Positions 17,936 to 29,743 of a stretch of 64,000 nt of DNA are shown here, piece by piece. The position numbers and the translations under genes were made by a program. This DNA is from a bacterium. GTDB lineage: Bacteria; Cyanobacteriota; Vampirovibrionia; Gastranaerophilales; Gastranaerophilaceae. How positions within the stretch are numbered: the first letter of the stretch is position 1; the number at the start of each line of letters is the position of its first letter. The notes under the pieces were generated by a model. It had not been told where the DNA came from, searched no databases, and saw only the letters and a program-made list of their open reading frames with translations. The stretch lies in assembly GCA_017403285.1 (NCBI GenBank), contig JAFQOI010000047.1, positions 23,608 to 87,607 of the forward strand, given 5' to 3'.

Positions 17936-19378
17936 TTAACTCACTATTACTCTATTTCTTCCAGTCGTTTTTGCTTCATAAAGAGCTTTATCCGCTCTTT
18001 GTAAAAATTCTTCAGAACTCATATCACAATCATATTGGCAAACACCAATACTAACAGTAACTTTTAAATATGAGACTTCTTCAACCCCAGCATCTTTTAT
18101 ATCTATTTTTGCATCTTCTATAGTTTTTCTAAGCCTTTGAGCAACTAAACTTGCTTCTTTTATCCCTGTTTGAGGCAATATTATAAAAAATTCTTCGCCA
18201 CCATATCGACATGCAATATCATATTCTCTTATTTCTTTTTGAATTATGCCTGAAACACTCTTTAAAACACAATCTCCTGCATAATGACCATAGGTATCAT
18301 TAATCTTTTTAAAATAATCAACATCAAGCATCATTGCACACAAAGAAATATTATTTCTTTTACTATTTGCTGTTTCTTGCTTTAAACGAATTTCAAATTG
18401 TCGACGATTATTTAAACCAGTAAGAGCATCTAATGTCGCATGTTTCAAGACTTCGGCATACATATTTGCTCTTTGAATTGTTAATCCTGATTGTCTTGTT
18501 AATTGAACCAAGTAATCAACATCTTTTTGCATCAATTTATCAATATTACTATATGCAGCGACTGCACCTAAAAGCTCTGTACCATTTGAAATGGGGAATA
18601 TCCCAATTTTTGAATTTTCTGATAATAAATATTCTGTTTTTAAATCAACTTTTTCCAATAAATCATACACGTTTTTATCTTTACAAGCGATTGGCCACAC
18701 TAAATCAAATTTATTTTCCTTATATATAAAAATATAAATGAGATGACTAGACATAAATCTATCTATCATTTCGCCAATAATAGGAATAATATATGAAAGT
18801 TCATATTGACTTTCAATTGTTTTTGCAATATCTTTCATTGCCCTATAAAAATTCAAACTTATTTCCATCTGCTCATTCAATGTATAGTTATTGATTGCCC
18901 CAGATAATATTTTAGATGCGACATTTATTATTTCTAAAAATTCTCTAGTAAGTACAAGTTCATCAGAAAAATCTAATTTAATAAGTCCAAAAACATCAGA
19001 ATTAGTAATCAGTGGATAATATAAAACATTATCTTCTTCTATATTTGAAAAAATTTCAGATAAATCTATTTCATTCAAAGAACAACTATAATCTTTTTCG
19101 TTAAAATAAAACTTATTTTTTCCTTCCATTGAAAGACAACTAAAAATATAATTAACTGTTCTTATTTGTTCTTCATCATCAAATAATTTCCAATTACAAA
19201 TAAAATCTTTCAAAAGCATATTTTTATTGTCCCAAATGACAATATCAACAGAACGAACACCGAGATAAGTTTTAAATAATCCACTAACTTCAATCGTTGT
19301 TGTTGAGGGGGAAATTTTTTCAGCAAGCAAATTTGCCAGTCTACTTATAAATTCAATATAATCTTTTTGTTGCATCAT
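17936..19378 (-). CDS. GAF-like sensor + GGDEF diguanylate cyclase
   Basis: 480 residues without a clear transmembrane segment. The N-terminal about 310 residues look like one or two GAF-type domains. The GGDEF domain begins at DALTGLNNRRQFE near residue 317 and has the active site R-Y-G-G-E-E-F. An inhibitory I-site, R-E-Y-D, lies exactly five residues before GGEEF, so product feedback is likely. The enzyme makes cyclic di-GMP from two GTP. It sits 1 bp from the TPR gene and 3 bp from the transglycosylase gene, which suggests a link between c-di-GMP and envelope remodelling (inference). Confidence 0.88.
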   Translation of the reverse strand: MMQQKDYIEFISRLANLLAEKISPSTTTIEVSGLFKTYLGVRSVDIVIWDNKNMLLKDFICNWKLFDDEEQIRTVNYIFSCLSMEGKNKFYFNEKDYSCSLNEIDLSEIFSNIEEDNVLYYPLITNSDVFGLIKLDFSDELVLTREFLEIINVASKILSGAINNYTLNEQMEISLNFYRAMKDIAKTIESQYELSYIIPIIGEMIDRFMSSHLIYIFIYKENKFDLVWPIACKDKNVYDLLEKVDLKTEYLLSENSKIGIFPISNGTELLGAVAAYSNIDKLMQKDVDYLVQLTRQSGLTIQRANMYAEVLKHATLDALTGLNNRRQFEIRLKQETANSKRNNISLCAMMLDVDYFKKINDTYGHYAGDCVLKSVSGIIQKEIREYDIACRYGGEEFFIILPQTGIKEASLVAQRLRKTIEDAKIDIKDAGVEEVSYLKVTVSIGVCQYDCDMSSEEFLQRADKALYEAKTTGRNRVIVS

Positions 19379-19379
19379 A

Positions 19380-20438
19380 CTACTTCTCTTCAGGTTCTTC
19401 TGTATACTTACACTTCAAAAATTCTTTCATATTAACTTCTTTTTGTTTTGAAAGCATAACTTTTCCTTGTGAATAAACGATATCTTCAGCAGGAACAGAG
19501 GTCAAATCAATTCTTTGTAAAAGATATTCATGTCCGCCTTCATTCAAAATTCTGCGTTTAATTTCACTCATAATTCCAAATATATATGTATCTTTATTCT
19601 CTCTAGTAGAAGCATCAATAAGCATTGTTGATTTTTCAAATTCTGCGAGTGCTTCTTTATTTTTTCTCATTGTTCTTAGTAATAGAGCAAAATTGTAATG
19701 TGCTTCAAAATTTTCAGGATTGATATTTATCGCATTACAATAATTTTTACTTGCATCATTATAATCTCCAAGCAAATGCTCTGTAAGTGCAAGATTATAG
19801 TAAGTATCAAAATCATTTTCAAGATATTTTAAAGCCTCTAAATATGATTCTCTCGCTTTTTCTAAATATTTAATAGCAAAGGCGGAACGATCTCCCATAT
19901 ATACTGCTTTACCTCTGTAAGCAAGTCCCATATTATAGTAAGCACGACCTTTATTTATTTTTGTTGTTTTTTTGTTATTGTATACCAATGGAATGTCAAT
20001 TCCATTAGAATTTGTATTTATAATTTTTCCATACTCTTGAATAGCTCTATCATAATCAGCCATTTTTTCTGCCAAAATAATCCCCAAATCCATACGGCAA
20101 CTAATATAATCTGGACTATACTTTAAAGCATTTTCATACGCATTAACAGCTTCATAATAATTTTCAAAACTAACATAAATATTTCCAAGATTACAACTTG
20201 CCCCAGAATGTTCGGGATAATGACTCAATGCTGCACGATAAAAATCAACCGCTTTTTGATACTTTCTATTTCTGTAGGCATTATCACCTTTATTTACATA
20301 ATAAAATCCAACACCTTTATTATATTGTTTTACATACCACCCTTTAAAAATAAAAAGCGATAATACAAAGGATAAAAACAATAACAATAAAATTATTCTT
20401 GTTATTTTTAGTTTTAGAATTTTTATTATTAAATTCAA
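19380..20438 (-). CDS. membrane-anchored TPR protein
   Basis: 352 residues. A transmembrane helix at about residues 13-31 anchors a TPR domain with at least five repeats (for example AYRNRKYQKAVDFYRAALSH, then P-E-H-S-G-A, and ENFEAHYNFALLLR). The topology is probably extracytoplasmic repeats. TPR domains bind protein partners; none can be named. It lies 26 bp downstream of gyrB and 1 bp upstream of the diguanylate cyclase gene in the same direction, so gyrB may head this transcript. Confidence 0.8.
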   Translation of the reverse strand: MNLIIKILKLKITRIILLLLFLSFVLSLFIFKGWYVKQYNKGVGFYYVNKGDNAYRNRKYQKAVDFYRAALSHYPEHSGASCNLGNIYVSFENYYEAVNAYENALKYSPDYISCRMDLGIILAEKMADYDRAIQEYGKIINTNSNGIDIPLVYNNKKTTKINKGRAYYNMGLAYRGKAVYMGDRSAFAIKYLEKARESYLEALKYLENDFDTYYNLALTEHLLGDYNDASKNYCNAININPENFEAHYNFALLLRTMRKNKEALAEFEKSTMLIDASTRENKDTYIFGIMSEIKRRILNEGGHEYLLQRIDLTSVPAEDIVYSQGKVMLSKQKEVNMKEFLKCKYTEEPEEK

Positions 20439-20464
20439 AATCCTACCTCTTAATTACGGTAAAA

Positions 20465-22981
<2,517 letters not shown>

Positions 22982-23076
22982 TTTTATCTAGTGTCATAAT
23001 TATCACAGGCAATATAATGCTATGATTGGCAAATACTCAGCGATTTAACGGTCTTTAAAAGCATTTTCAAAAATGT

Positions 23077-23082
23077 TATAAT
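23077..23082 (+). promoter_or_regulatory. -10 element, leaderless arrangement
   Basis: TATAAT preceded by TGT (extended -10 TGN), exactly 6 nt before the ATG at 23089. There is no Shine-Dalgarno sequence, so the predicted first transcribed base is the A of the start codon. Confidence 0.6.
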
Positions 23083-23088
23083 AAAACC

Positions 23089-23715
23089 ATGTTTAAAAGA
23101 AAATGCAAAATAACTTTTATAAAACACGGCACAACAATTAACACTGAAGAACGTCGTTTTTTTGATGATGAAAGATTCCCTGCCATAAATGAAACTGGAA
23201 GAATTGAGATGGAGAACATCTCTGAATGGATTGCCTCTTCCGGAATAAAAACAGATAAAATATATACAAGCCCTGCGCTAAGATGCGTTCAAAGCACAAG
23301 AATATTATCAGATATATACAATCAAGATTTTGAAATACTTTACAATTTTACAAGCCGAAAAAAAGGTATTTTCAACGGATTATCCGTTGAAGAAATTATG
23401 CAGAAATTTCCAAATAAAATTGAACAATTTTATCAAGATGCAGAAAATTACACCCCTGAAAATGCAGAACCTTTAATAGAGTTTAACAAAAGAATTAATA
23501 ATATCATACAAAACATAATAAAGAATAATATTCACAAAAGGCTGATAATAATAACACATGGCGAAATTATACAATCCGCCATTGCGAATGCAATTGGTAT
23601 TCCCTTGAATAACCAATTTAAAATATACATTCCTGCTGGCAGTGCCACTCAAATAAGTTATTTTGAAGATTTCTCAAGTCTTATTTATTCAGGATATATT
23701 CCAACATTGAGGTAA
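23089..23715 (+). CDS. histidine phosphatase-family protein (phosphoglycerate mutase-like)
   Basis: 208 residues. The catalytic N-terminal motif reads FIKHGTT where the family has RHGxT, so the phosphate-binding Arg is replaced by Lys. The second histidine is in THGE near residue 157, and SPALRCVQST near residue 63 is the usual 'SxlxRaxqTA' helix. The family includes phosphoglycerate mutases, alpha-ribazole phosphatase (CobC) and broad phosphatases. The R-to-K change leaves activity uncertain. One base separates it from the acetyltransferase gene, so the two form a small operon. Confidence 0.8.
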   Translation: MFKRKCKITFIKHGTTINTEERRFFDDERFPAINETGRIEMENISEWIASSGIKTDKIYTSPALRCVQSTRILSDIYNQDFEILYNFTSRKKGIFNGLSVEEIMQKFPNKIEQFYQDAENYTPENAEPLIEFNKRINNIIQNIIKNNIHKRLIIITHGEIIQSAIANAIGIPLNNQFKIYIPAGSATQISYFEDFSSLIYSGYIPTLR

Positions 23716-23716
23716 A

Positions 23717-24208
23717 ATGAATTTTTTAAACATAAAAACAGATAACGAAATAGAAAAAATAGCCTCACTAGCATCAGATATATGGCACGAATACTGGCCT
23801 AAAATATTGTCTCCCGAGCAAATAGATTATATGATTGCAAAATTTCAGTCATTTAAAGCAATCAAGAAACAAATTGAAGATGAAAAATACATTTACACCA
23901 TATTAGAAGAAAATAATAAACAAATTGGATATTTTGGACTTTGCCCAAAAGAAGAATATCTTTTTCTTTCAAAACTATACATAAAAAAAGAATATAGAGG
24001 ACAAGGTAAAGGTAAAAAGGCATTTGAAGAAATAACAAAAATCGCAAAAAAATACAATAAACTTTCGATAAGATTAACCGTTAACAAATATAATTCAAAT
24101 ACAATAAAATCCTACAAAAAATGGGGATTTACGATAACAAACGATGTCATAACAGATATTGGAAATAACTTCGTTATGGATGATTATATAATGGAATACA
24201 AATTATAG
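23717..24208 (+). CDS. GNAT-family N-acetyltransferase
   Basis: 163 residues. The acetyl-CoA pyrophosphate loop YRGQGKGKK (motif A, R/Q-x-x-G-x-G/A) is at residues about 94-102, preceded by the strand LSKLYIKKE. A SYKKWGF motif near residue 135 matches the GNAT 'fYeklGF'. The substrate is unknown. An AGGT sequence at the end of the preceding phosphatase gene can serve as Shine-Dalgarno. The 3' end overlaps the convergent transporter gene by 6 bp. Confidence 0.85.
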   Translation: MNFLNIKTDNEIEKIASLASDIWHEYWPKILSPEQIDYMIAKFQSFKAIKKQIEDEKYIYTILEENNKQIGYFGLCPKEEYLFLSKLYIKKEYRGQGKGKKAFEEITKIAKKYNKLSIRLTVNKYNSNTIKSYKKWGFTITNDVITDIGNNFVMDDYIMEYKL

Positions 24209-24988
24209 GAAAATAAGCCCAAAACCCATTATAAGCATACCAGACATAATACCAATAATTACATGGTGATTTTCACCATATTCCCTCGCCAAAGGAAGAA
24301 GCGTATCAAAAGAAATATAAACCATAATACCAGCAACAGCCGCAGTCATTATTCCTATACATTGAGCTGGCATAATAGTTTTTAACAAAATAACACCAAT
24401 TAAACCGCCAACTGGTTCTGAAATTCCAGATAAAAATGTATATAATATTGCTAACCTTTTCTTTCCTGTTGCGTGGAAAACAGGAAGTGCAATCGCAATA
24501 CCCTCAGGAATGTTATGGATAGCAATTGCTATTGCAACTGGAATACCAAGCATTATATCCTGACTTGAAACAAGAAAGGTTGTAATACCTTCAGGCAAGT
24601 TATGCAATGAGACTGCGATTGCAGTGATAAAACCCGCTCTTTGAATTTTTTTTCTTTGTTGAACTTTTGCTGATCTATCTAGAAAATTTGATTCTATATG
24701 ATCTGGCACAAAACAGTCAATTGCAATGGCAATTACAATACCAAGAAAAAATCCGCCAAACGCCAATGCTTGAGAGGAAATTTCATTGTAATATGAACAA
24801 AGCATTTTAGGCGCTTCGTCCATAAGTTCGCTTAAACTTACATAAATCATTACTCCAGCAGAAAAGCCAAGTCCAACAGAAAGTGCTCTCAAGTTATTTC
24901 TTTTGATAAAGAAAGTGACGAAGCCGCCTATTAATGTCGACATCCCTGCTAATAAAGTTAAGACTAAAGGTAATACATATGAATTCAT
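24203..24988 (-). CDS. zupT: ZIP-family divalent metal (zinc) transporter
   Basis: 261 residues with about eight hydrophobic helices. The two metal-binding helices carry HNLPEG (about residues 130-135) and HNIPEG (about 165-170), and FLSGISEPVG follows, the ZupT signature. It imports Zn2+ (and probably Fe2+/Mn2+) across the inner membrane. On the minus strand a TATAAT (24997-24992) lies only 3 nt before the ATG, very near the divergent pilC promoter, so the two genes share a 58-bp promoter region. No Zur-box-like palindrome was evident. Confidence 0.9.
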   Translation of the reverse strand: MNSYVLPLVLTLLAGMSTLIGGFVTFFIKRNNLRALSVGLGFSAGVMIYVSLSELMDEAPKMLCSYYNEISSQALAFGGFFLGIVIAIAIDCFVPDHIESNFLDRSAKVQQRKKIQRAGFITAIAVSLHNLPEGITTFLVSSQDIMLGIPVAIAIAIHNIPEGIAIALPVFHATGKKRLAILYTFLSGISEPVGGLIGVILLKTIMPAQCIGIMTAAVAGIMVYISFDTLLPLAREYGENHHVIIGIMSGMLIMGFGLIFL

Positions 24989-25034
24989 AAAATTATACTA
25001 TCACAAAAGTATGTATATTTAACTCAAAATTTTA

Positions 25035-25040
25035 TATAAT
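25035..25040 (+). promoter_or_regulatory. -10 element, leaderless arrangement
   Basis: TATAAT followed by AAAAAT and then the ATG at 25047. No Shine-Dalgarno sequence and no clear -35. Confidence 0.55.
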
Positions 25041-25046
25041 AAAAAT

Positions 25047-26243
25047 ATGAGCAAATTTTTTTATCGAGTAAAAAATATAAATGATGAAACAGAAACCGGA
25101 TACATTATTGCACAAGATGTTTCAGATGCCGTAGATAATCTTACATCAAAAGGTTTGACGATTCTTGAACTTTCTCTTTCTGATACTAAAACAGAAAAAA
25201 AACATAGTCATTCAGAAGCATATGCCAGATGCATAATTTTTTCTATAAAAGAAAAATCAGAATTTATAAATGCTTTATTTTTTCAATATAAATCTGGACT
25301 CCCAATCCAAGAAATTTTTAAATCAATATCCATAACTACTGCTAGTAAAAACCTTCAGATATTGAGTTCTGCTGTATTAAACCAATTAGAACAAGGAAAA
25401 TCTTTAAAAGAAGCCTTTTGTAAATATCAAAATGCATTAGGAAAAGCCTATACGATGTTGATATGTGCAGGAGAAGAATCTGGGAAATTAGATGAAGTTC
25501 TATCCTCTTTAACTGCGAATATTCAAAGGGAAGAAGATGTTAAAAGTAAAATTATTTCATCGCTAACATATCCTGCTTGTATCTTTGTTTTAGCAATTGC
25601 AATTTTTGTTTTCTTTAAATCATTTATTTTTAAGATTTTTGAATCAATGTTTGACGGAATATGCCAAGCACAAATTATGAAATTAATATTTATCACAATA
25701 TTTAATGAAATCGTTGTTTTGGGAATTTTAGCAGGCATCATAATATTCTTAGTAAAAAACAAAAAAGCACAACAACGATTTTTCAGTTTTATAACAAAAC
25801 TCCCAGTAGCATCAAAACTTGTTAAAAATTACTATTTCCAAAACTTCTTTATGGTTCTCGCACTTTCATACGAAGCGGGCATTCCTATAGCAGATGCTGT
25901 TGAATTAGCAGGAGGGACTATAGGAATAAATGACATCAGAACAAAAATAAAAAAATCATCATTAATGATACAAAAAGGTTGTGAAATAACAACAGCAATT
26001 ATGGTAGCAAATGTTTTTCCTCAACGTACTATTTCACAAATATCAACTGGAGAAAAAGCGGGAGAATTAGACAAGGTTTTAAAAGTAATTTCTGATGATT
26101 ACACAAAAAAACTTGAAACTTCGATTGCTGTAATTTCTAAACTTACAGAACCTGCTATTTTAATTTTAATAGGCTGTATGGTTGCATACATAGTTATTAA
26201 TTGTTATTCAAAATATTATGAAAGCCTGTTTTCAATGATTTAA
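25047..26243 (+). CDS. pilC: type II secretion / type IV pilus inner-membrane platform protein
   Basis: 398 residues. The N-terminus 'FFYRVKNIND' with a short beta-rich domain is typical of GspF/PilC. Two T2SSF helical domains follow (residues about 72-190 and 270-390), each with a CAGEESGKL-like or STGEKAGEL-like segment, and three transmembrane helices near 170-190, 212-235 and 370-392. PilC/GspF is the platform on which the assembly ATPase acts to extrude pilin. No PilB, PilT or PilD lies nearby; the only other pilus-type gene here is the pilin-like one at 38610-39281. It overlaps the GT9 gene by 4 bp at its end (shared TTAA). Confidence 0.85.
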   Translation: MSKFFYRVKNINDETETGYIIAQDVSDAVDNLTSKGLTILELSLSDTKTEKKHSHSEAYARCIIFSIKEKSEFINALFFQYKSGLPIQEIFKSISITTASKNLQILSSAVLNQLEQGKSLKEAFCKYQNALGKAYTMLICAGEESGKLDEVLSSLTANIQREEDVKSKIISSLTYPACIFVLAIAIFVFFKSFIFKIFESMFDGICQAQIMKLIFITIFNEIVVLGILAGIIIFLVKNKKAQQRFFSFITKLPVASKLVKNYYFQNFFMVLALSYEAGIPIADAVELAGGTIGINDIRTKIKKSSLMIQKGCEITTAIMVANVFPQRTISQISTGEKAGELDKVLKVISDDYTKKLETSIAVISKLTEPAILILIGCMVAYIVINCYSKYYESLFSMI

Positions 26244-27280
26244 ACTGAAATAATTTTCTCAATTGCTTGTTTAACTTGTTCGACAGTAATTAAATTCAGA
26301 CAAGCTTTATTATTTGGACATTTTTTTCTTAAATAACAAGGCATACAATCTAAATCTGCTTTTAAAGGGATACTACCATCACCTAAAATTTTCCATTTTT
26401 CAAATGGCATTGGTCCATATAAGCCTATAACTTTGGTATTAACTGAAGCAGCCATATGTAACGTGCCAGAGTCATTACCAATTATAAAATCAACTCGTTT
26501 TAATACGGCAAGACTATCCTTTAAATTAACCTTCCCACACAAATTTACAGGAGGAATAGCCAAATTAACACCATAATTCATGTTCTCATAAATCTGTTTG
26601 TCAGATGGAGCACCAATAAAAATTACTTGCGCTTTTTTTTCGTCAGACAAATATTTTATTACTTGTGCAAAACGATTTATATCCCAAGTTTTATTTGGAT
26701 TACTAGCGGTTGCACTCACAACAACCTTTATTGCTTCTTCAGATATTTTATTTTCTTCAAAAAGCCTTTGAACTTTTTCTTCACTTTTAACATCAATCCA
26801 ATTTTCAAGATAATTATCTTTTATGCTTATTCCATCTTTTTCAAGAACATCAAGCATACACAAAGCCTCGTGCCTAATATTATCATATTTAACTTTTTTA
26901 GAAAGGAAAATCCCTCTATTTTCAGTATCATAACCAACACGTTCTTTGATACCAGCAAAAAAACATAATAATGCGCTTGACAATGAACGTTTTAATACAT
27001 AGGCTTTATCATATTTTCCTTTTCTCAACTGAGAAACATAATGCCAAAAAGATTGTTTTTTTCCACTTCCATTTTCGTATTTGTGCTTTCTTGTTGTGTC
27101 AAAGTAAATAAAATTATCAACATAAGGACAATTTTCTATTACCTCTCCTGAATTGGGAGCAACTAGCATATCAATCTGACTATCCGGATACGCATATCTT
27201 AAATTTCTTAAAAATGGAATTGTAAGAATCATATCACCTATAAATCTGTATCTTACAACAAGTATTTTTTTACTCACCAA
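26240..27280 (-). CDS. GT9 heptosyltransferase-like glycosyltransferase
   Basis: 346 residues. Features of ADP-heptose:LPS heptosyltransferases: N-terminal ILVVRYRFIGDMILTIPF, a central 'VSATASNPNKTW' segment, and GNDSGTLHMAASV near residue 268. The C-terminus has a Cys-rich stretch (CMPCYLRKKCP, then NKAC), common in this subfamily. It would add a sugar to the lipopolysaccharide core or a related surface glycan, on the cytoplasmic side of the inner membrane. Its start overlaps lpxK by 11 bp, so it is the last gene of the mlaE-mlaF-mlaD-lpxK-GT9 run. Confidence 0.85.
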   Translation of the reverse strand: MVSKKILVVRYRFIGDMILTIPFLRNLRYAYPDSQIDMLVAPNSGEVIENCPYVDNFIYFDTTRKHKYENGSGKKQSFWHYVSQLRKGKYDKAYVLKRSLSSALLCFFAGIKERVGYDTENRGIFLSKKVKYDNIRHEALCMLDVLEKDGISIKDNYLENWIDVKSEEKVQRLFEENKISEEAIKVVVSATASNPNKTWDINRFAQVIKYLSDEKKAQVIFIGAPSDKQIYENMNYGVNLAIPPVNLCGKVNLKDSLAVLKRVDFIIGNDSGTLHMAASVNTKVIGLYGPMPFEKWKILGDGSIPLKADLDCMPCYLRKKCPNNKACLNLITVEQVKQAIEKIISV

Positions 27281-28334
27281 AAACTTCCTTTACGTCCATA
27301 TAAGATTTTAATTTAAGAACATAAAAATTAACTGGCATATCAATATCCTTGATAATATCGATTAATTTAACTGCATCTTTTTCTGTTGTTACTATATTTA
27401 CAATGTTTTCTTCTTGCGCATATTCAATTATTTTAGCGACATCATTTCTATCATAAATATGATGATCTTCAAACTCAAGAACAGCTACTAATTTATGATC
27501 TTGTTTTAAGAAATCATAAAAGCCTTCTGGCTGCCCTATTGCTGAAAATGCCATAACCTTACTTCCCAAAGGAAGTTGTTCATTAGAATTAATATTATAA
27601 ATTCCAGATGGCTCCATCTTACATAAATAAATATCTTTATTATATTTTTCTTTAAGAAAATCGCAGAATTTAAGTGTTTTTTCTGTATTAAATCCCTTAT
27701 TTACAACAACAATCTTCTTTGCTCTTTCAATTGAAGAAAGATTTTCTCTCAATGGACCAGCAGGAAGCACATTACCATTTCCAAATTTATTCTTTGCATC
27801 AACAAGAACAACATCTAAATCACGTTTAATTTTTCTGTGTTGAAAAGCATCATCAAGAATTATCACATCTGGTGAATACTTTTTCATCAAGAATTTTTCT
27901 GCCTTAATCCTACTTTTACAAGTAACCACATAAGCACCCTTACAGTTATTAGCAAGCATTACAGGCTCATCTCCAGCAACAGATGCTTTGAATTGACTAC
28001 CAGAACCATCAGAAATAAGGTTAGGTTCATTATTGGAAAGTTTTGCACCATATCCCCTTGAAATTATTGCAACTTTCTTATTTTTAGAAAGAAAATATTT
28101 CGCTGCTTCTATTGTGAATGGAGTTTTCCCAACTCCACCTGTTGTAAGATTTCCAACAGATACAACAAATGCTTTTGAACCATATGAGCGTAAGATTTTT
28201 TTATCGTACATTTTATTTCTTAAAATAGACACTACATTATAAAAGAGGCTAAAAAACTTTAATGCAAAATATGCGCTCTTTTCATATATATTTAAATCTT
28301 TTTTGTAGTGTATTCTTGATATAAAAAGTTTCAT
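27270..28334 (-). CDS. lpxK: tetraacyldisaccharide 4'-kinase
   Basis: 354 residues. An N-terminal membrane-associated helix precedes the LpxK signature VSVGNLTTGGVGKTPF (P-loop near residues 65-72). ISRGYGAK and DDAFQHRKIKRD (about residues 155-166) complete the active site. It phosphorylates the 4' position of the lipid A disaccharide precursor. Its presence is direct evidence for lipid A and thus an outer membrane. It lies 7 bp after mlaD and overlaps the GT9 gene, so lipid A synthesis and lipid transport are co-transcribed. Confidence 0.93.
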   Translation of the reverse strand: MKLFISRIHYKKDLNIYEKSAYFALKFFSLFYNVVSILRNKMYDKKILRSYGSKAFVVSVGNLTTGGVGKTPFTIEAAKYFLSKNKKVAIISRGYGAKLSNNEPNLISDGSGSQFKASVAGDEPVMLANNCKGAYVVTCKSRIKAEKFLMKKYSPDVIILDDAFQHRKIKRDLDVVLVDAKNKFGNGNVLPAGPLRENLSSIERAKKIVVVNKGFNTEKTLKFCDFLKEKYNKDIYLCKMEPSGIYNINSNEQLPLGSKVMAFSAIGQPEGFYDFLKQDHKLVAVLEFEDHHIYDRNDVAKIIEYAQEENIVNIVTTEKDAVKLIDIIKDIDMPVNFYVLKLKSYMDVKEVFGE

Positions 28335-28341
28335 ATTAAAC

Positions 28342-29700
28342 CTAGAACAATAATCTAAACAATAAGAATCTCTTATTTAATTTTTCAGAAAATTTTCTAA
28401 GATTTTCTGAAGTAGCATTTATATCATCCATTGTTTGTTTAAGCTTTTCTTCATCCTCTGTTGCATAGTTAACAGTATCTAAAGTAATTGTTAACTTATC
28501 AAGAGCAGTATTCAACTTAACAACAGAATCTTTTATATTTTTCTTTAAATTTGCATCCTTTGACATATCATTTATATAACTAGAAAGCTCAGCAACATTC
28601 TTTGCCGTAATTTGAATATTAGTCAATGTATTTTGAGTTTCAGGATTTTCCAAAAGATTTGAAACATTATCAGAAAGTCTTGAGAATGATTTTGTGGCAT
28701 TCGCAATGTTTTCAACAAAATCTTTATCCCCAGCAATTTGATTTAAATTATCTGTTAAAGCAATAAGATTTTCGGAAAGGACATTAACCTTATCAGAAAG
28801 CATTTCAATTTCTGCTTTAGACAAATCAATGAGTTCTTGTGCTTTTGCCATAGTAACATTTGCTTTTTCAGTAAATTCAGTAACATTAATTGCTGTTTGC
28901 TGTAAATCTCTAATAACATCATCAGATAAAAGCATTGAAATTCTTTCATTTGTTTCTATTAAAGACTCAGCGCTTCGATATTGAAGAGCAAGAAAATCTG
29001 CTATTCTCATAGGTTCAATTACCGTATATGGAGAATTAGTTATAGGATATGGTACATCAATATTTCCTTTTGGAATTAATCGCAATTTTTTATCACTATC
29101 CACACTAACAATAACTCCATCAAGTTGTTCTGGAGTTACCAACCCAGGCAAATCAACAATATACTTAATTTTGTATGAATTTTTTGTTTTGATATTTTCT
29201 TTAACTAAAATAGGTAAAGAGTTCGTCTCAACTATTTCAACCTTTTTTATAACGCCAATATCATAATACTTGCCATCAAGTTTCATTTGAACTTTATCTT
29301 CAGCGTGTACAATTTTTGATTTATTACTTTCTGGAATATAAATAACTTTTTCTTTTGGTGGAGTAATTTCAAGGAACTGTTCACCAATAATACCAGATTG
29401 CTGAATTGAAATTTCAGATGCTCTTGGAATAACCACATTAGGTTCAGTAATAACAAATTTTACATCAACATAACTATCTGCAAAATTTAATTTTGGTTTT
29501 ATCTCTTCCACCTGACCAATTCTAACGCCCATCATTTGAACGCCACTACCAGCACGCATACCATTAACATCTTTAAAACTAACTGTTAATCTCTCTGCGC
29601 TTGAAATAGCTTTACCTTTTATCCAAAGTACAGTAAAAACTAATATAATTATTGCTGATAATGCTAATATTCCAACTTTAAATGATGATGAAAATTTCAT
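28342..29700 (-). CDS. mlaD: MCE/MlaD-family lipid-binding protein
   Basis: 452 residues. An N-terminal transmembrane anchor (about 8-27) precedes the MCE domain: LTVSFKDVNGMRAGSGVQMMG, then V-R-I-G-Q-V, at residues about 38-64, and IIGEQFLEITPP near 104-115. The middle region has extra beta-rich sequence. The C-terminal about 200 residues are a long helical, probably coiled-coil tail. MCE proteins form hexameric rings that carry phospholipids across the periplasm. It is longer than E. coli MlaD (about 183) and closer to cyanobacterial/chloroplast TGD2-type MCE proteins with helical tails. It follows mlaF in the operon. Confidence 0.88.
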   Translation of the reverse strand: MKFSSSFKVGILALSAIIILVFTVLWIKGKAISSAERLTVSFKDVNGMRAGSGVQMMGVRIGQVEEIKPKLNFADSYVDVKFVITEPNVVIPRASEISIQQSGIIGEQFLEITPPKEKVIYIPESNKSKIVHAEDKVQMKLDGKYYDIGVIKKVEIVETNSLPILVKENIKTKNSYKIKYIVDLPGLVTPEQLDGVIVSVDSDKKLRLIPKGNIDVPYPITNSPYTVIEPMRIADFLALQYRSAESLIETNERISMLLSDDVIRDLQQTAINVTEFTEKANVTMAKAQELIDLSKAEIEMLSDKVNVLSENLIALTDNLNQIAGDKDFVENIANATKSFSRLSDNVSNLLENPETQNTLTNIQITAKNVAELSSYINDMSKDANLKKNIKDSVVKLNTALDKLTITLDTVNYATEDEEKLKQTMDDINATSENLRKFSEKLNKRFLLFRLLF

Positions 29701-29743
29701 TGTCTTTCCTTACCTAATTTCATTTTACAACAAAAATTAAAAA

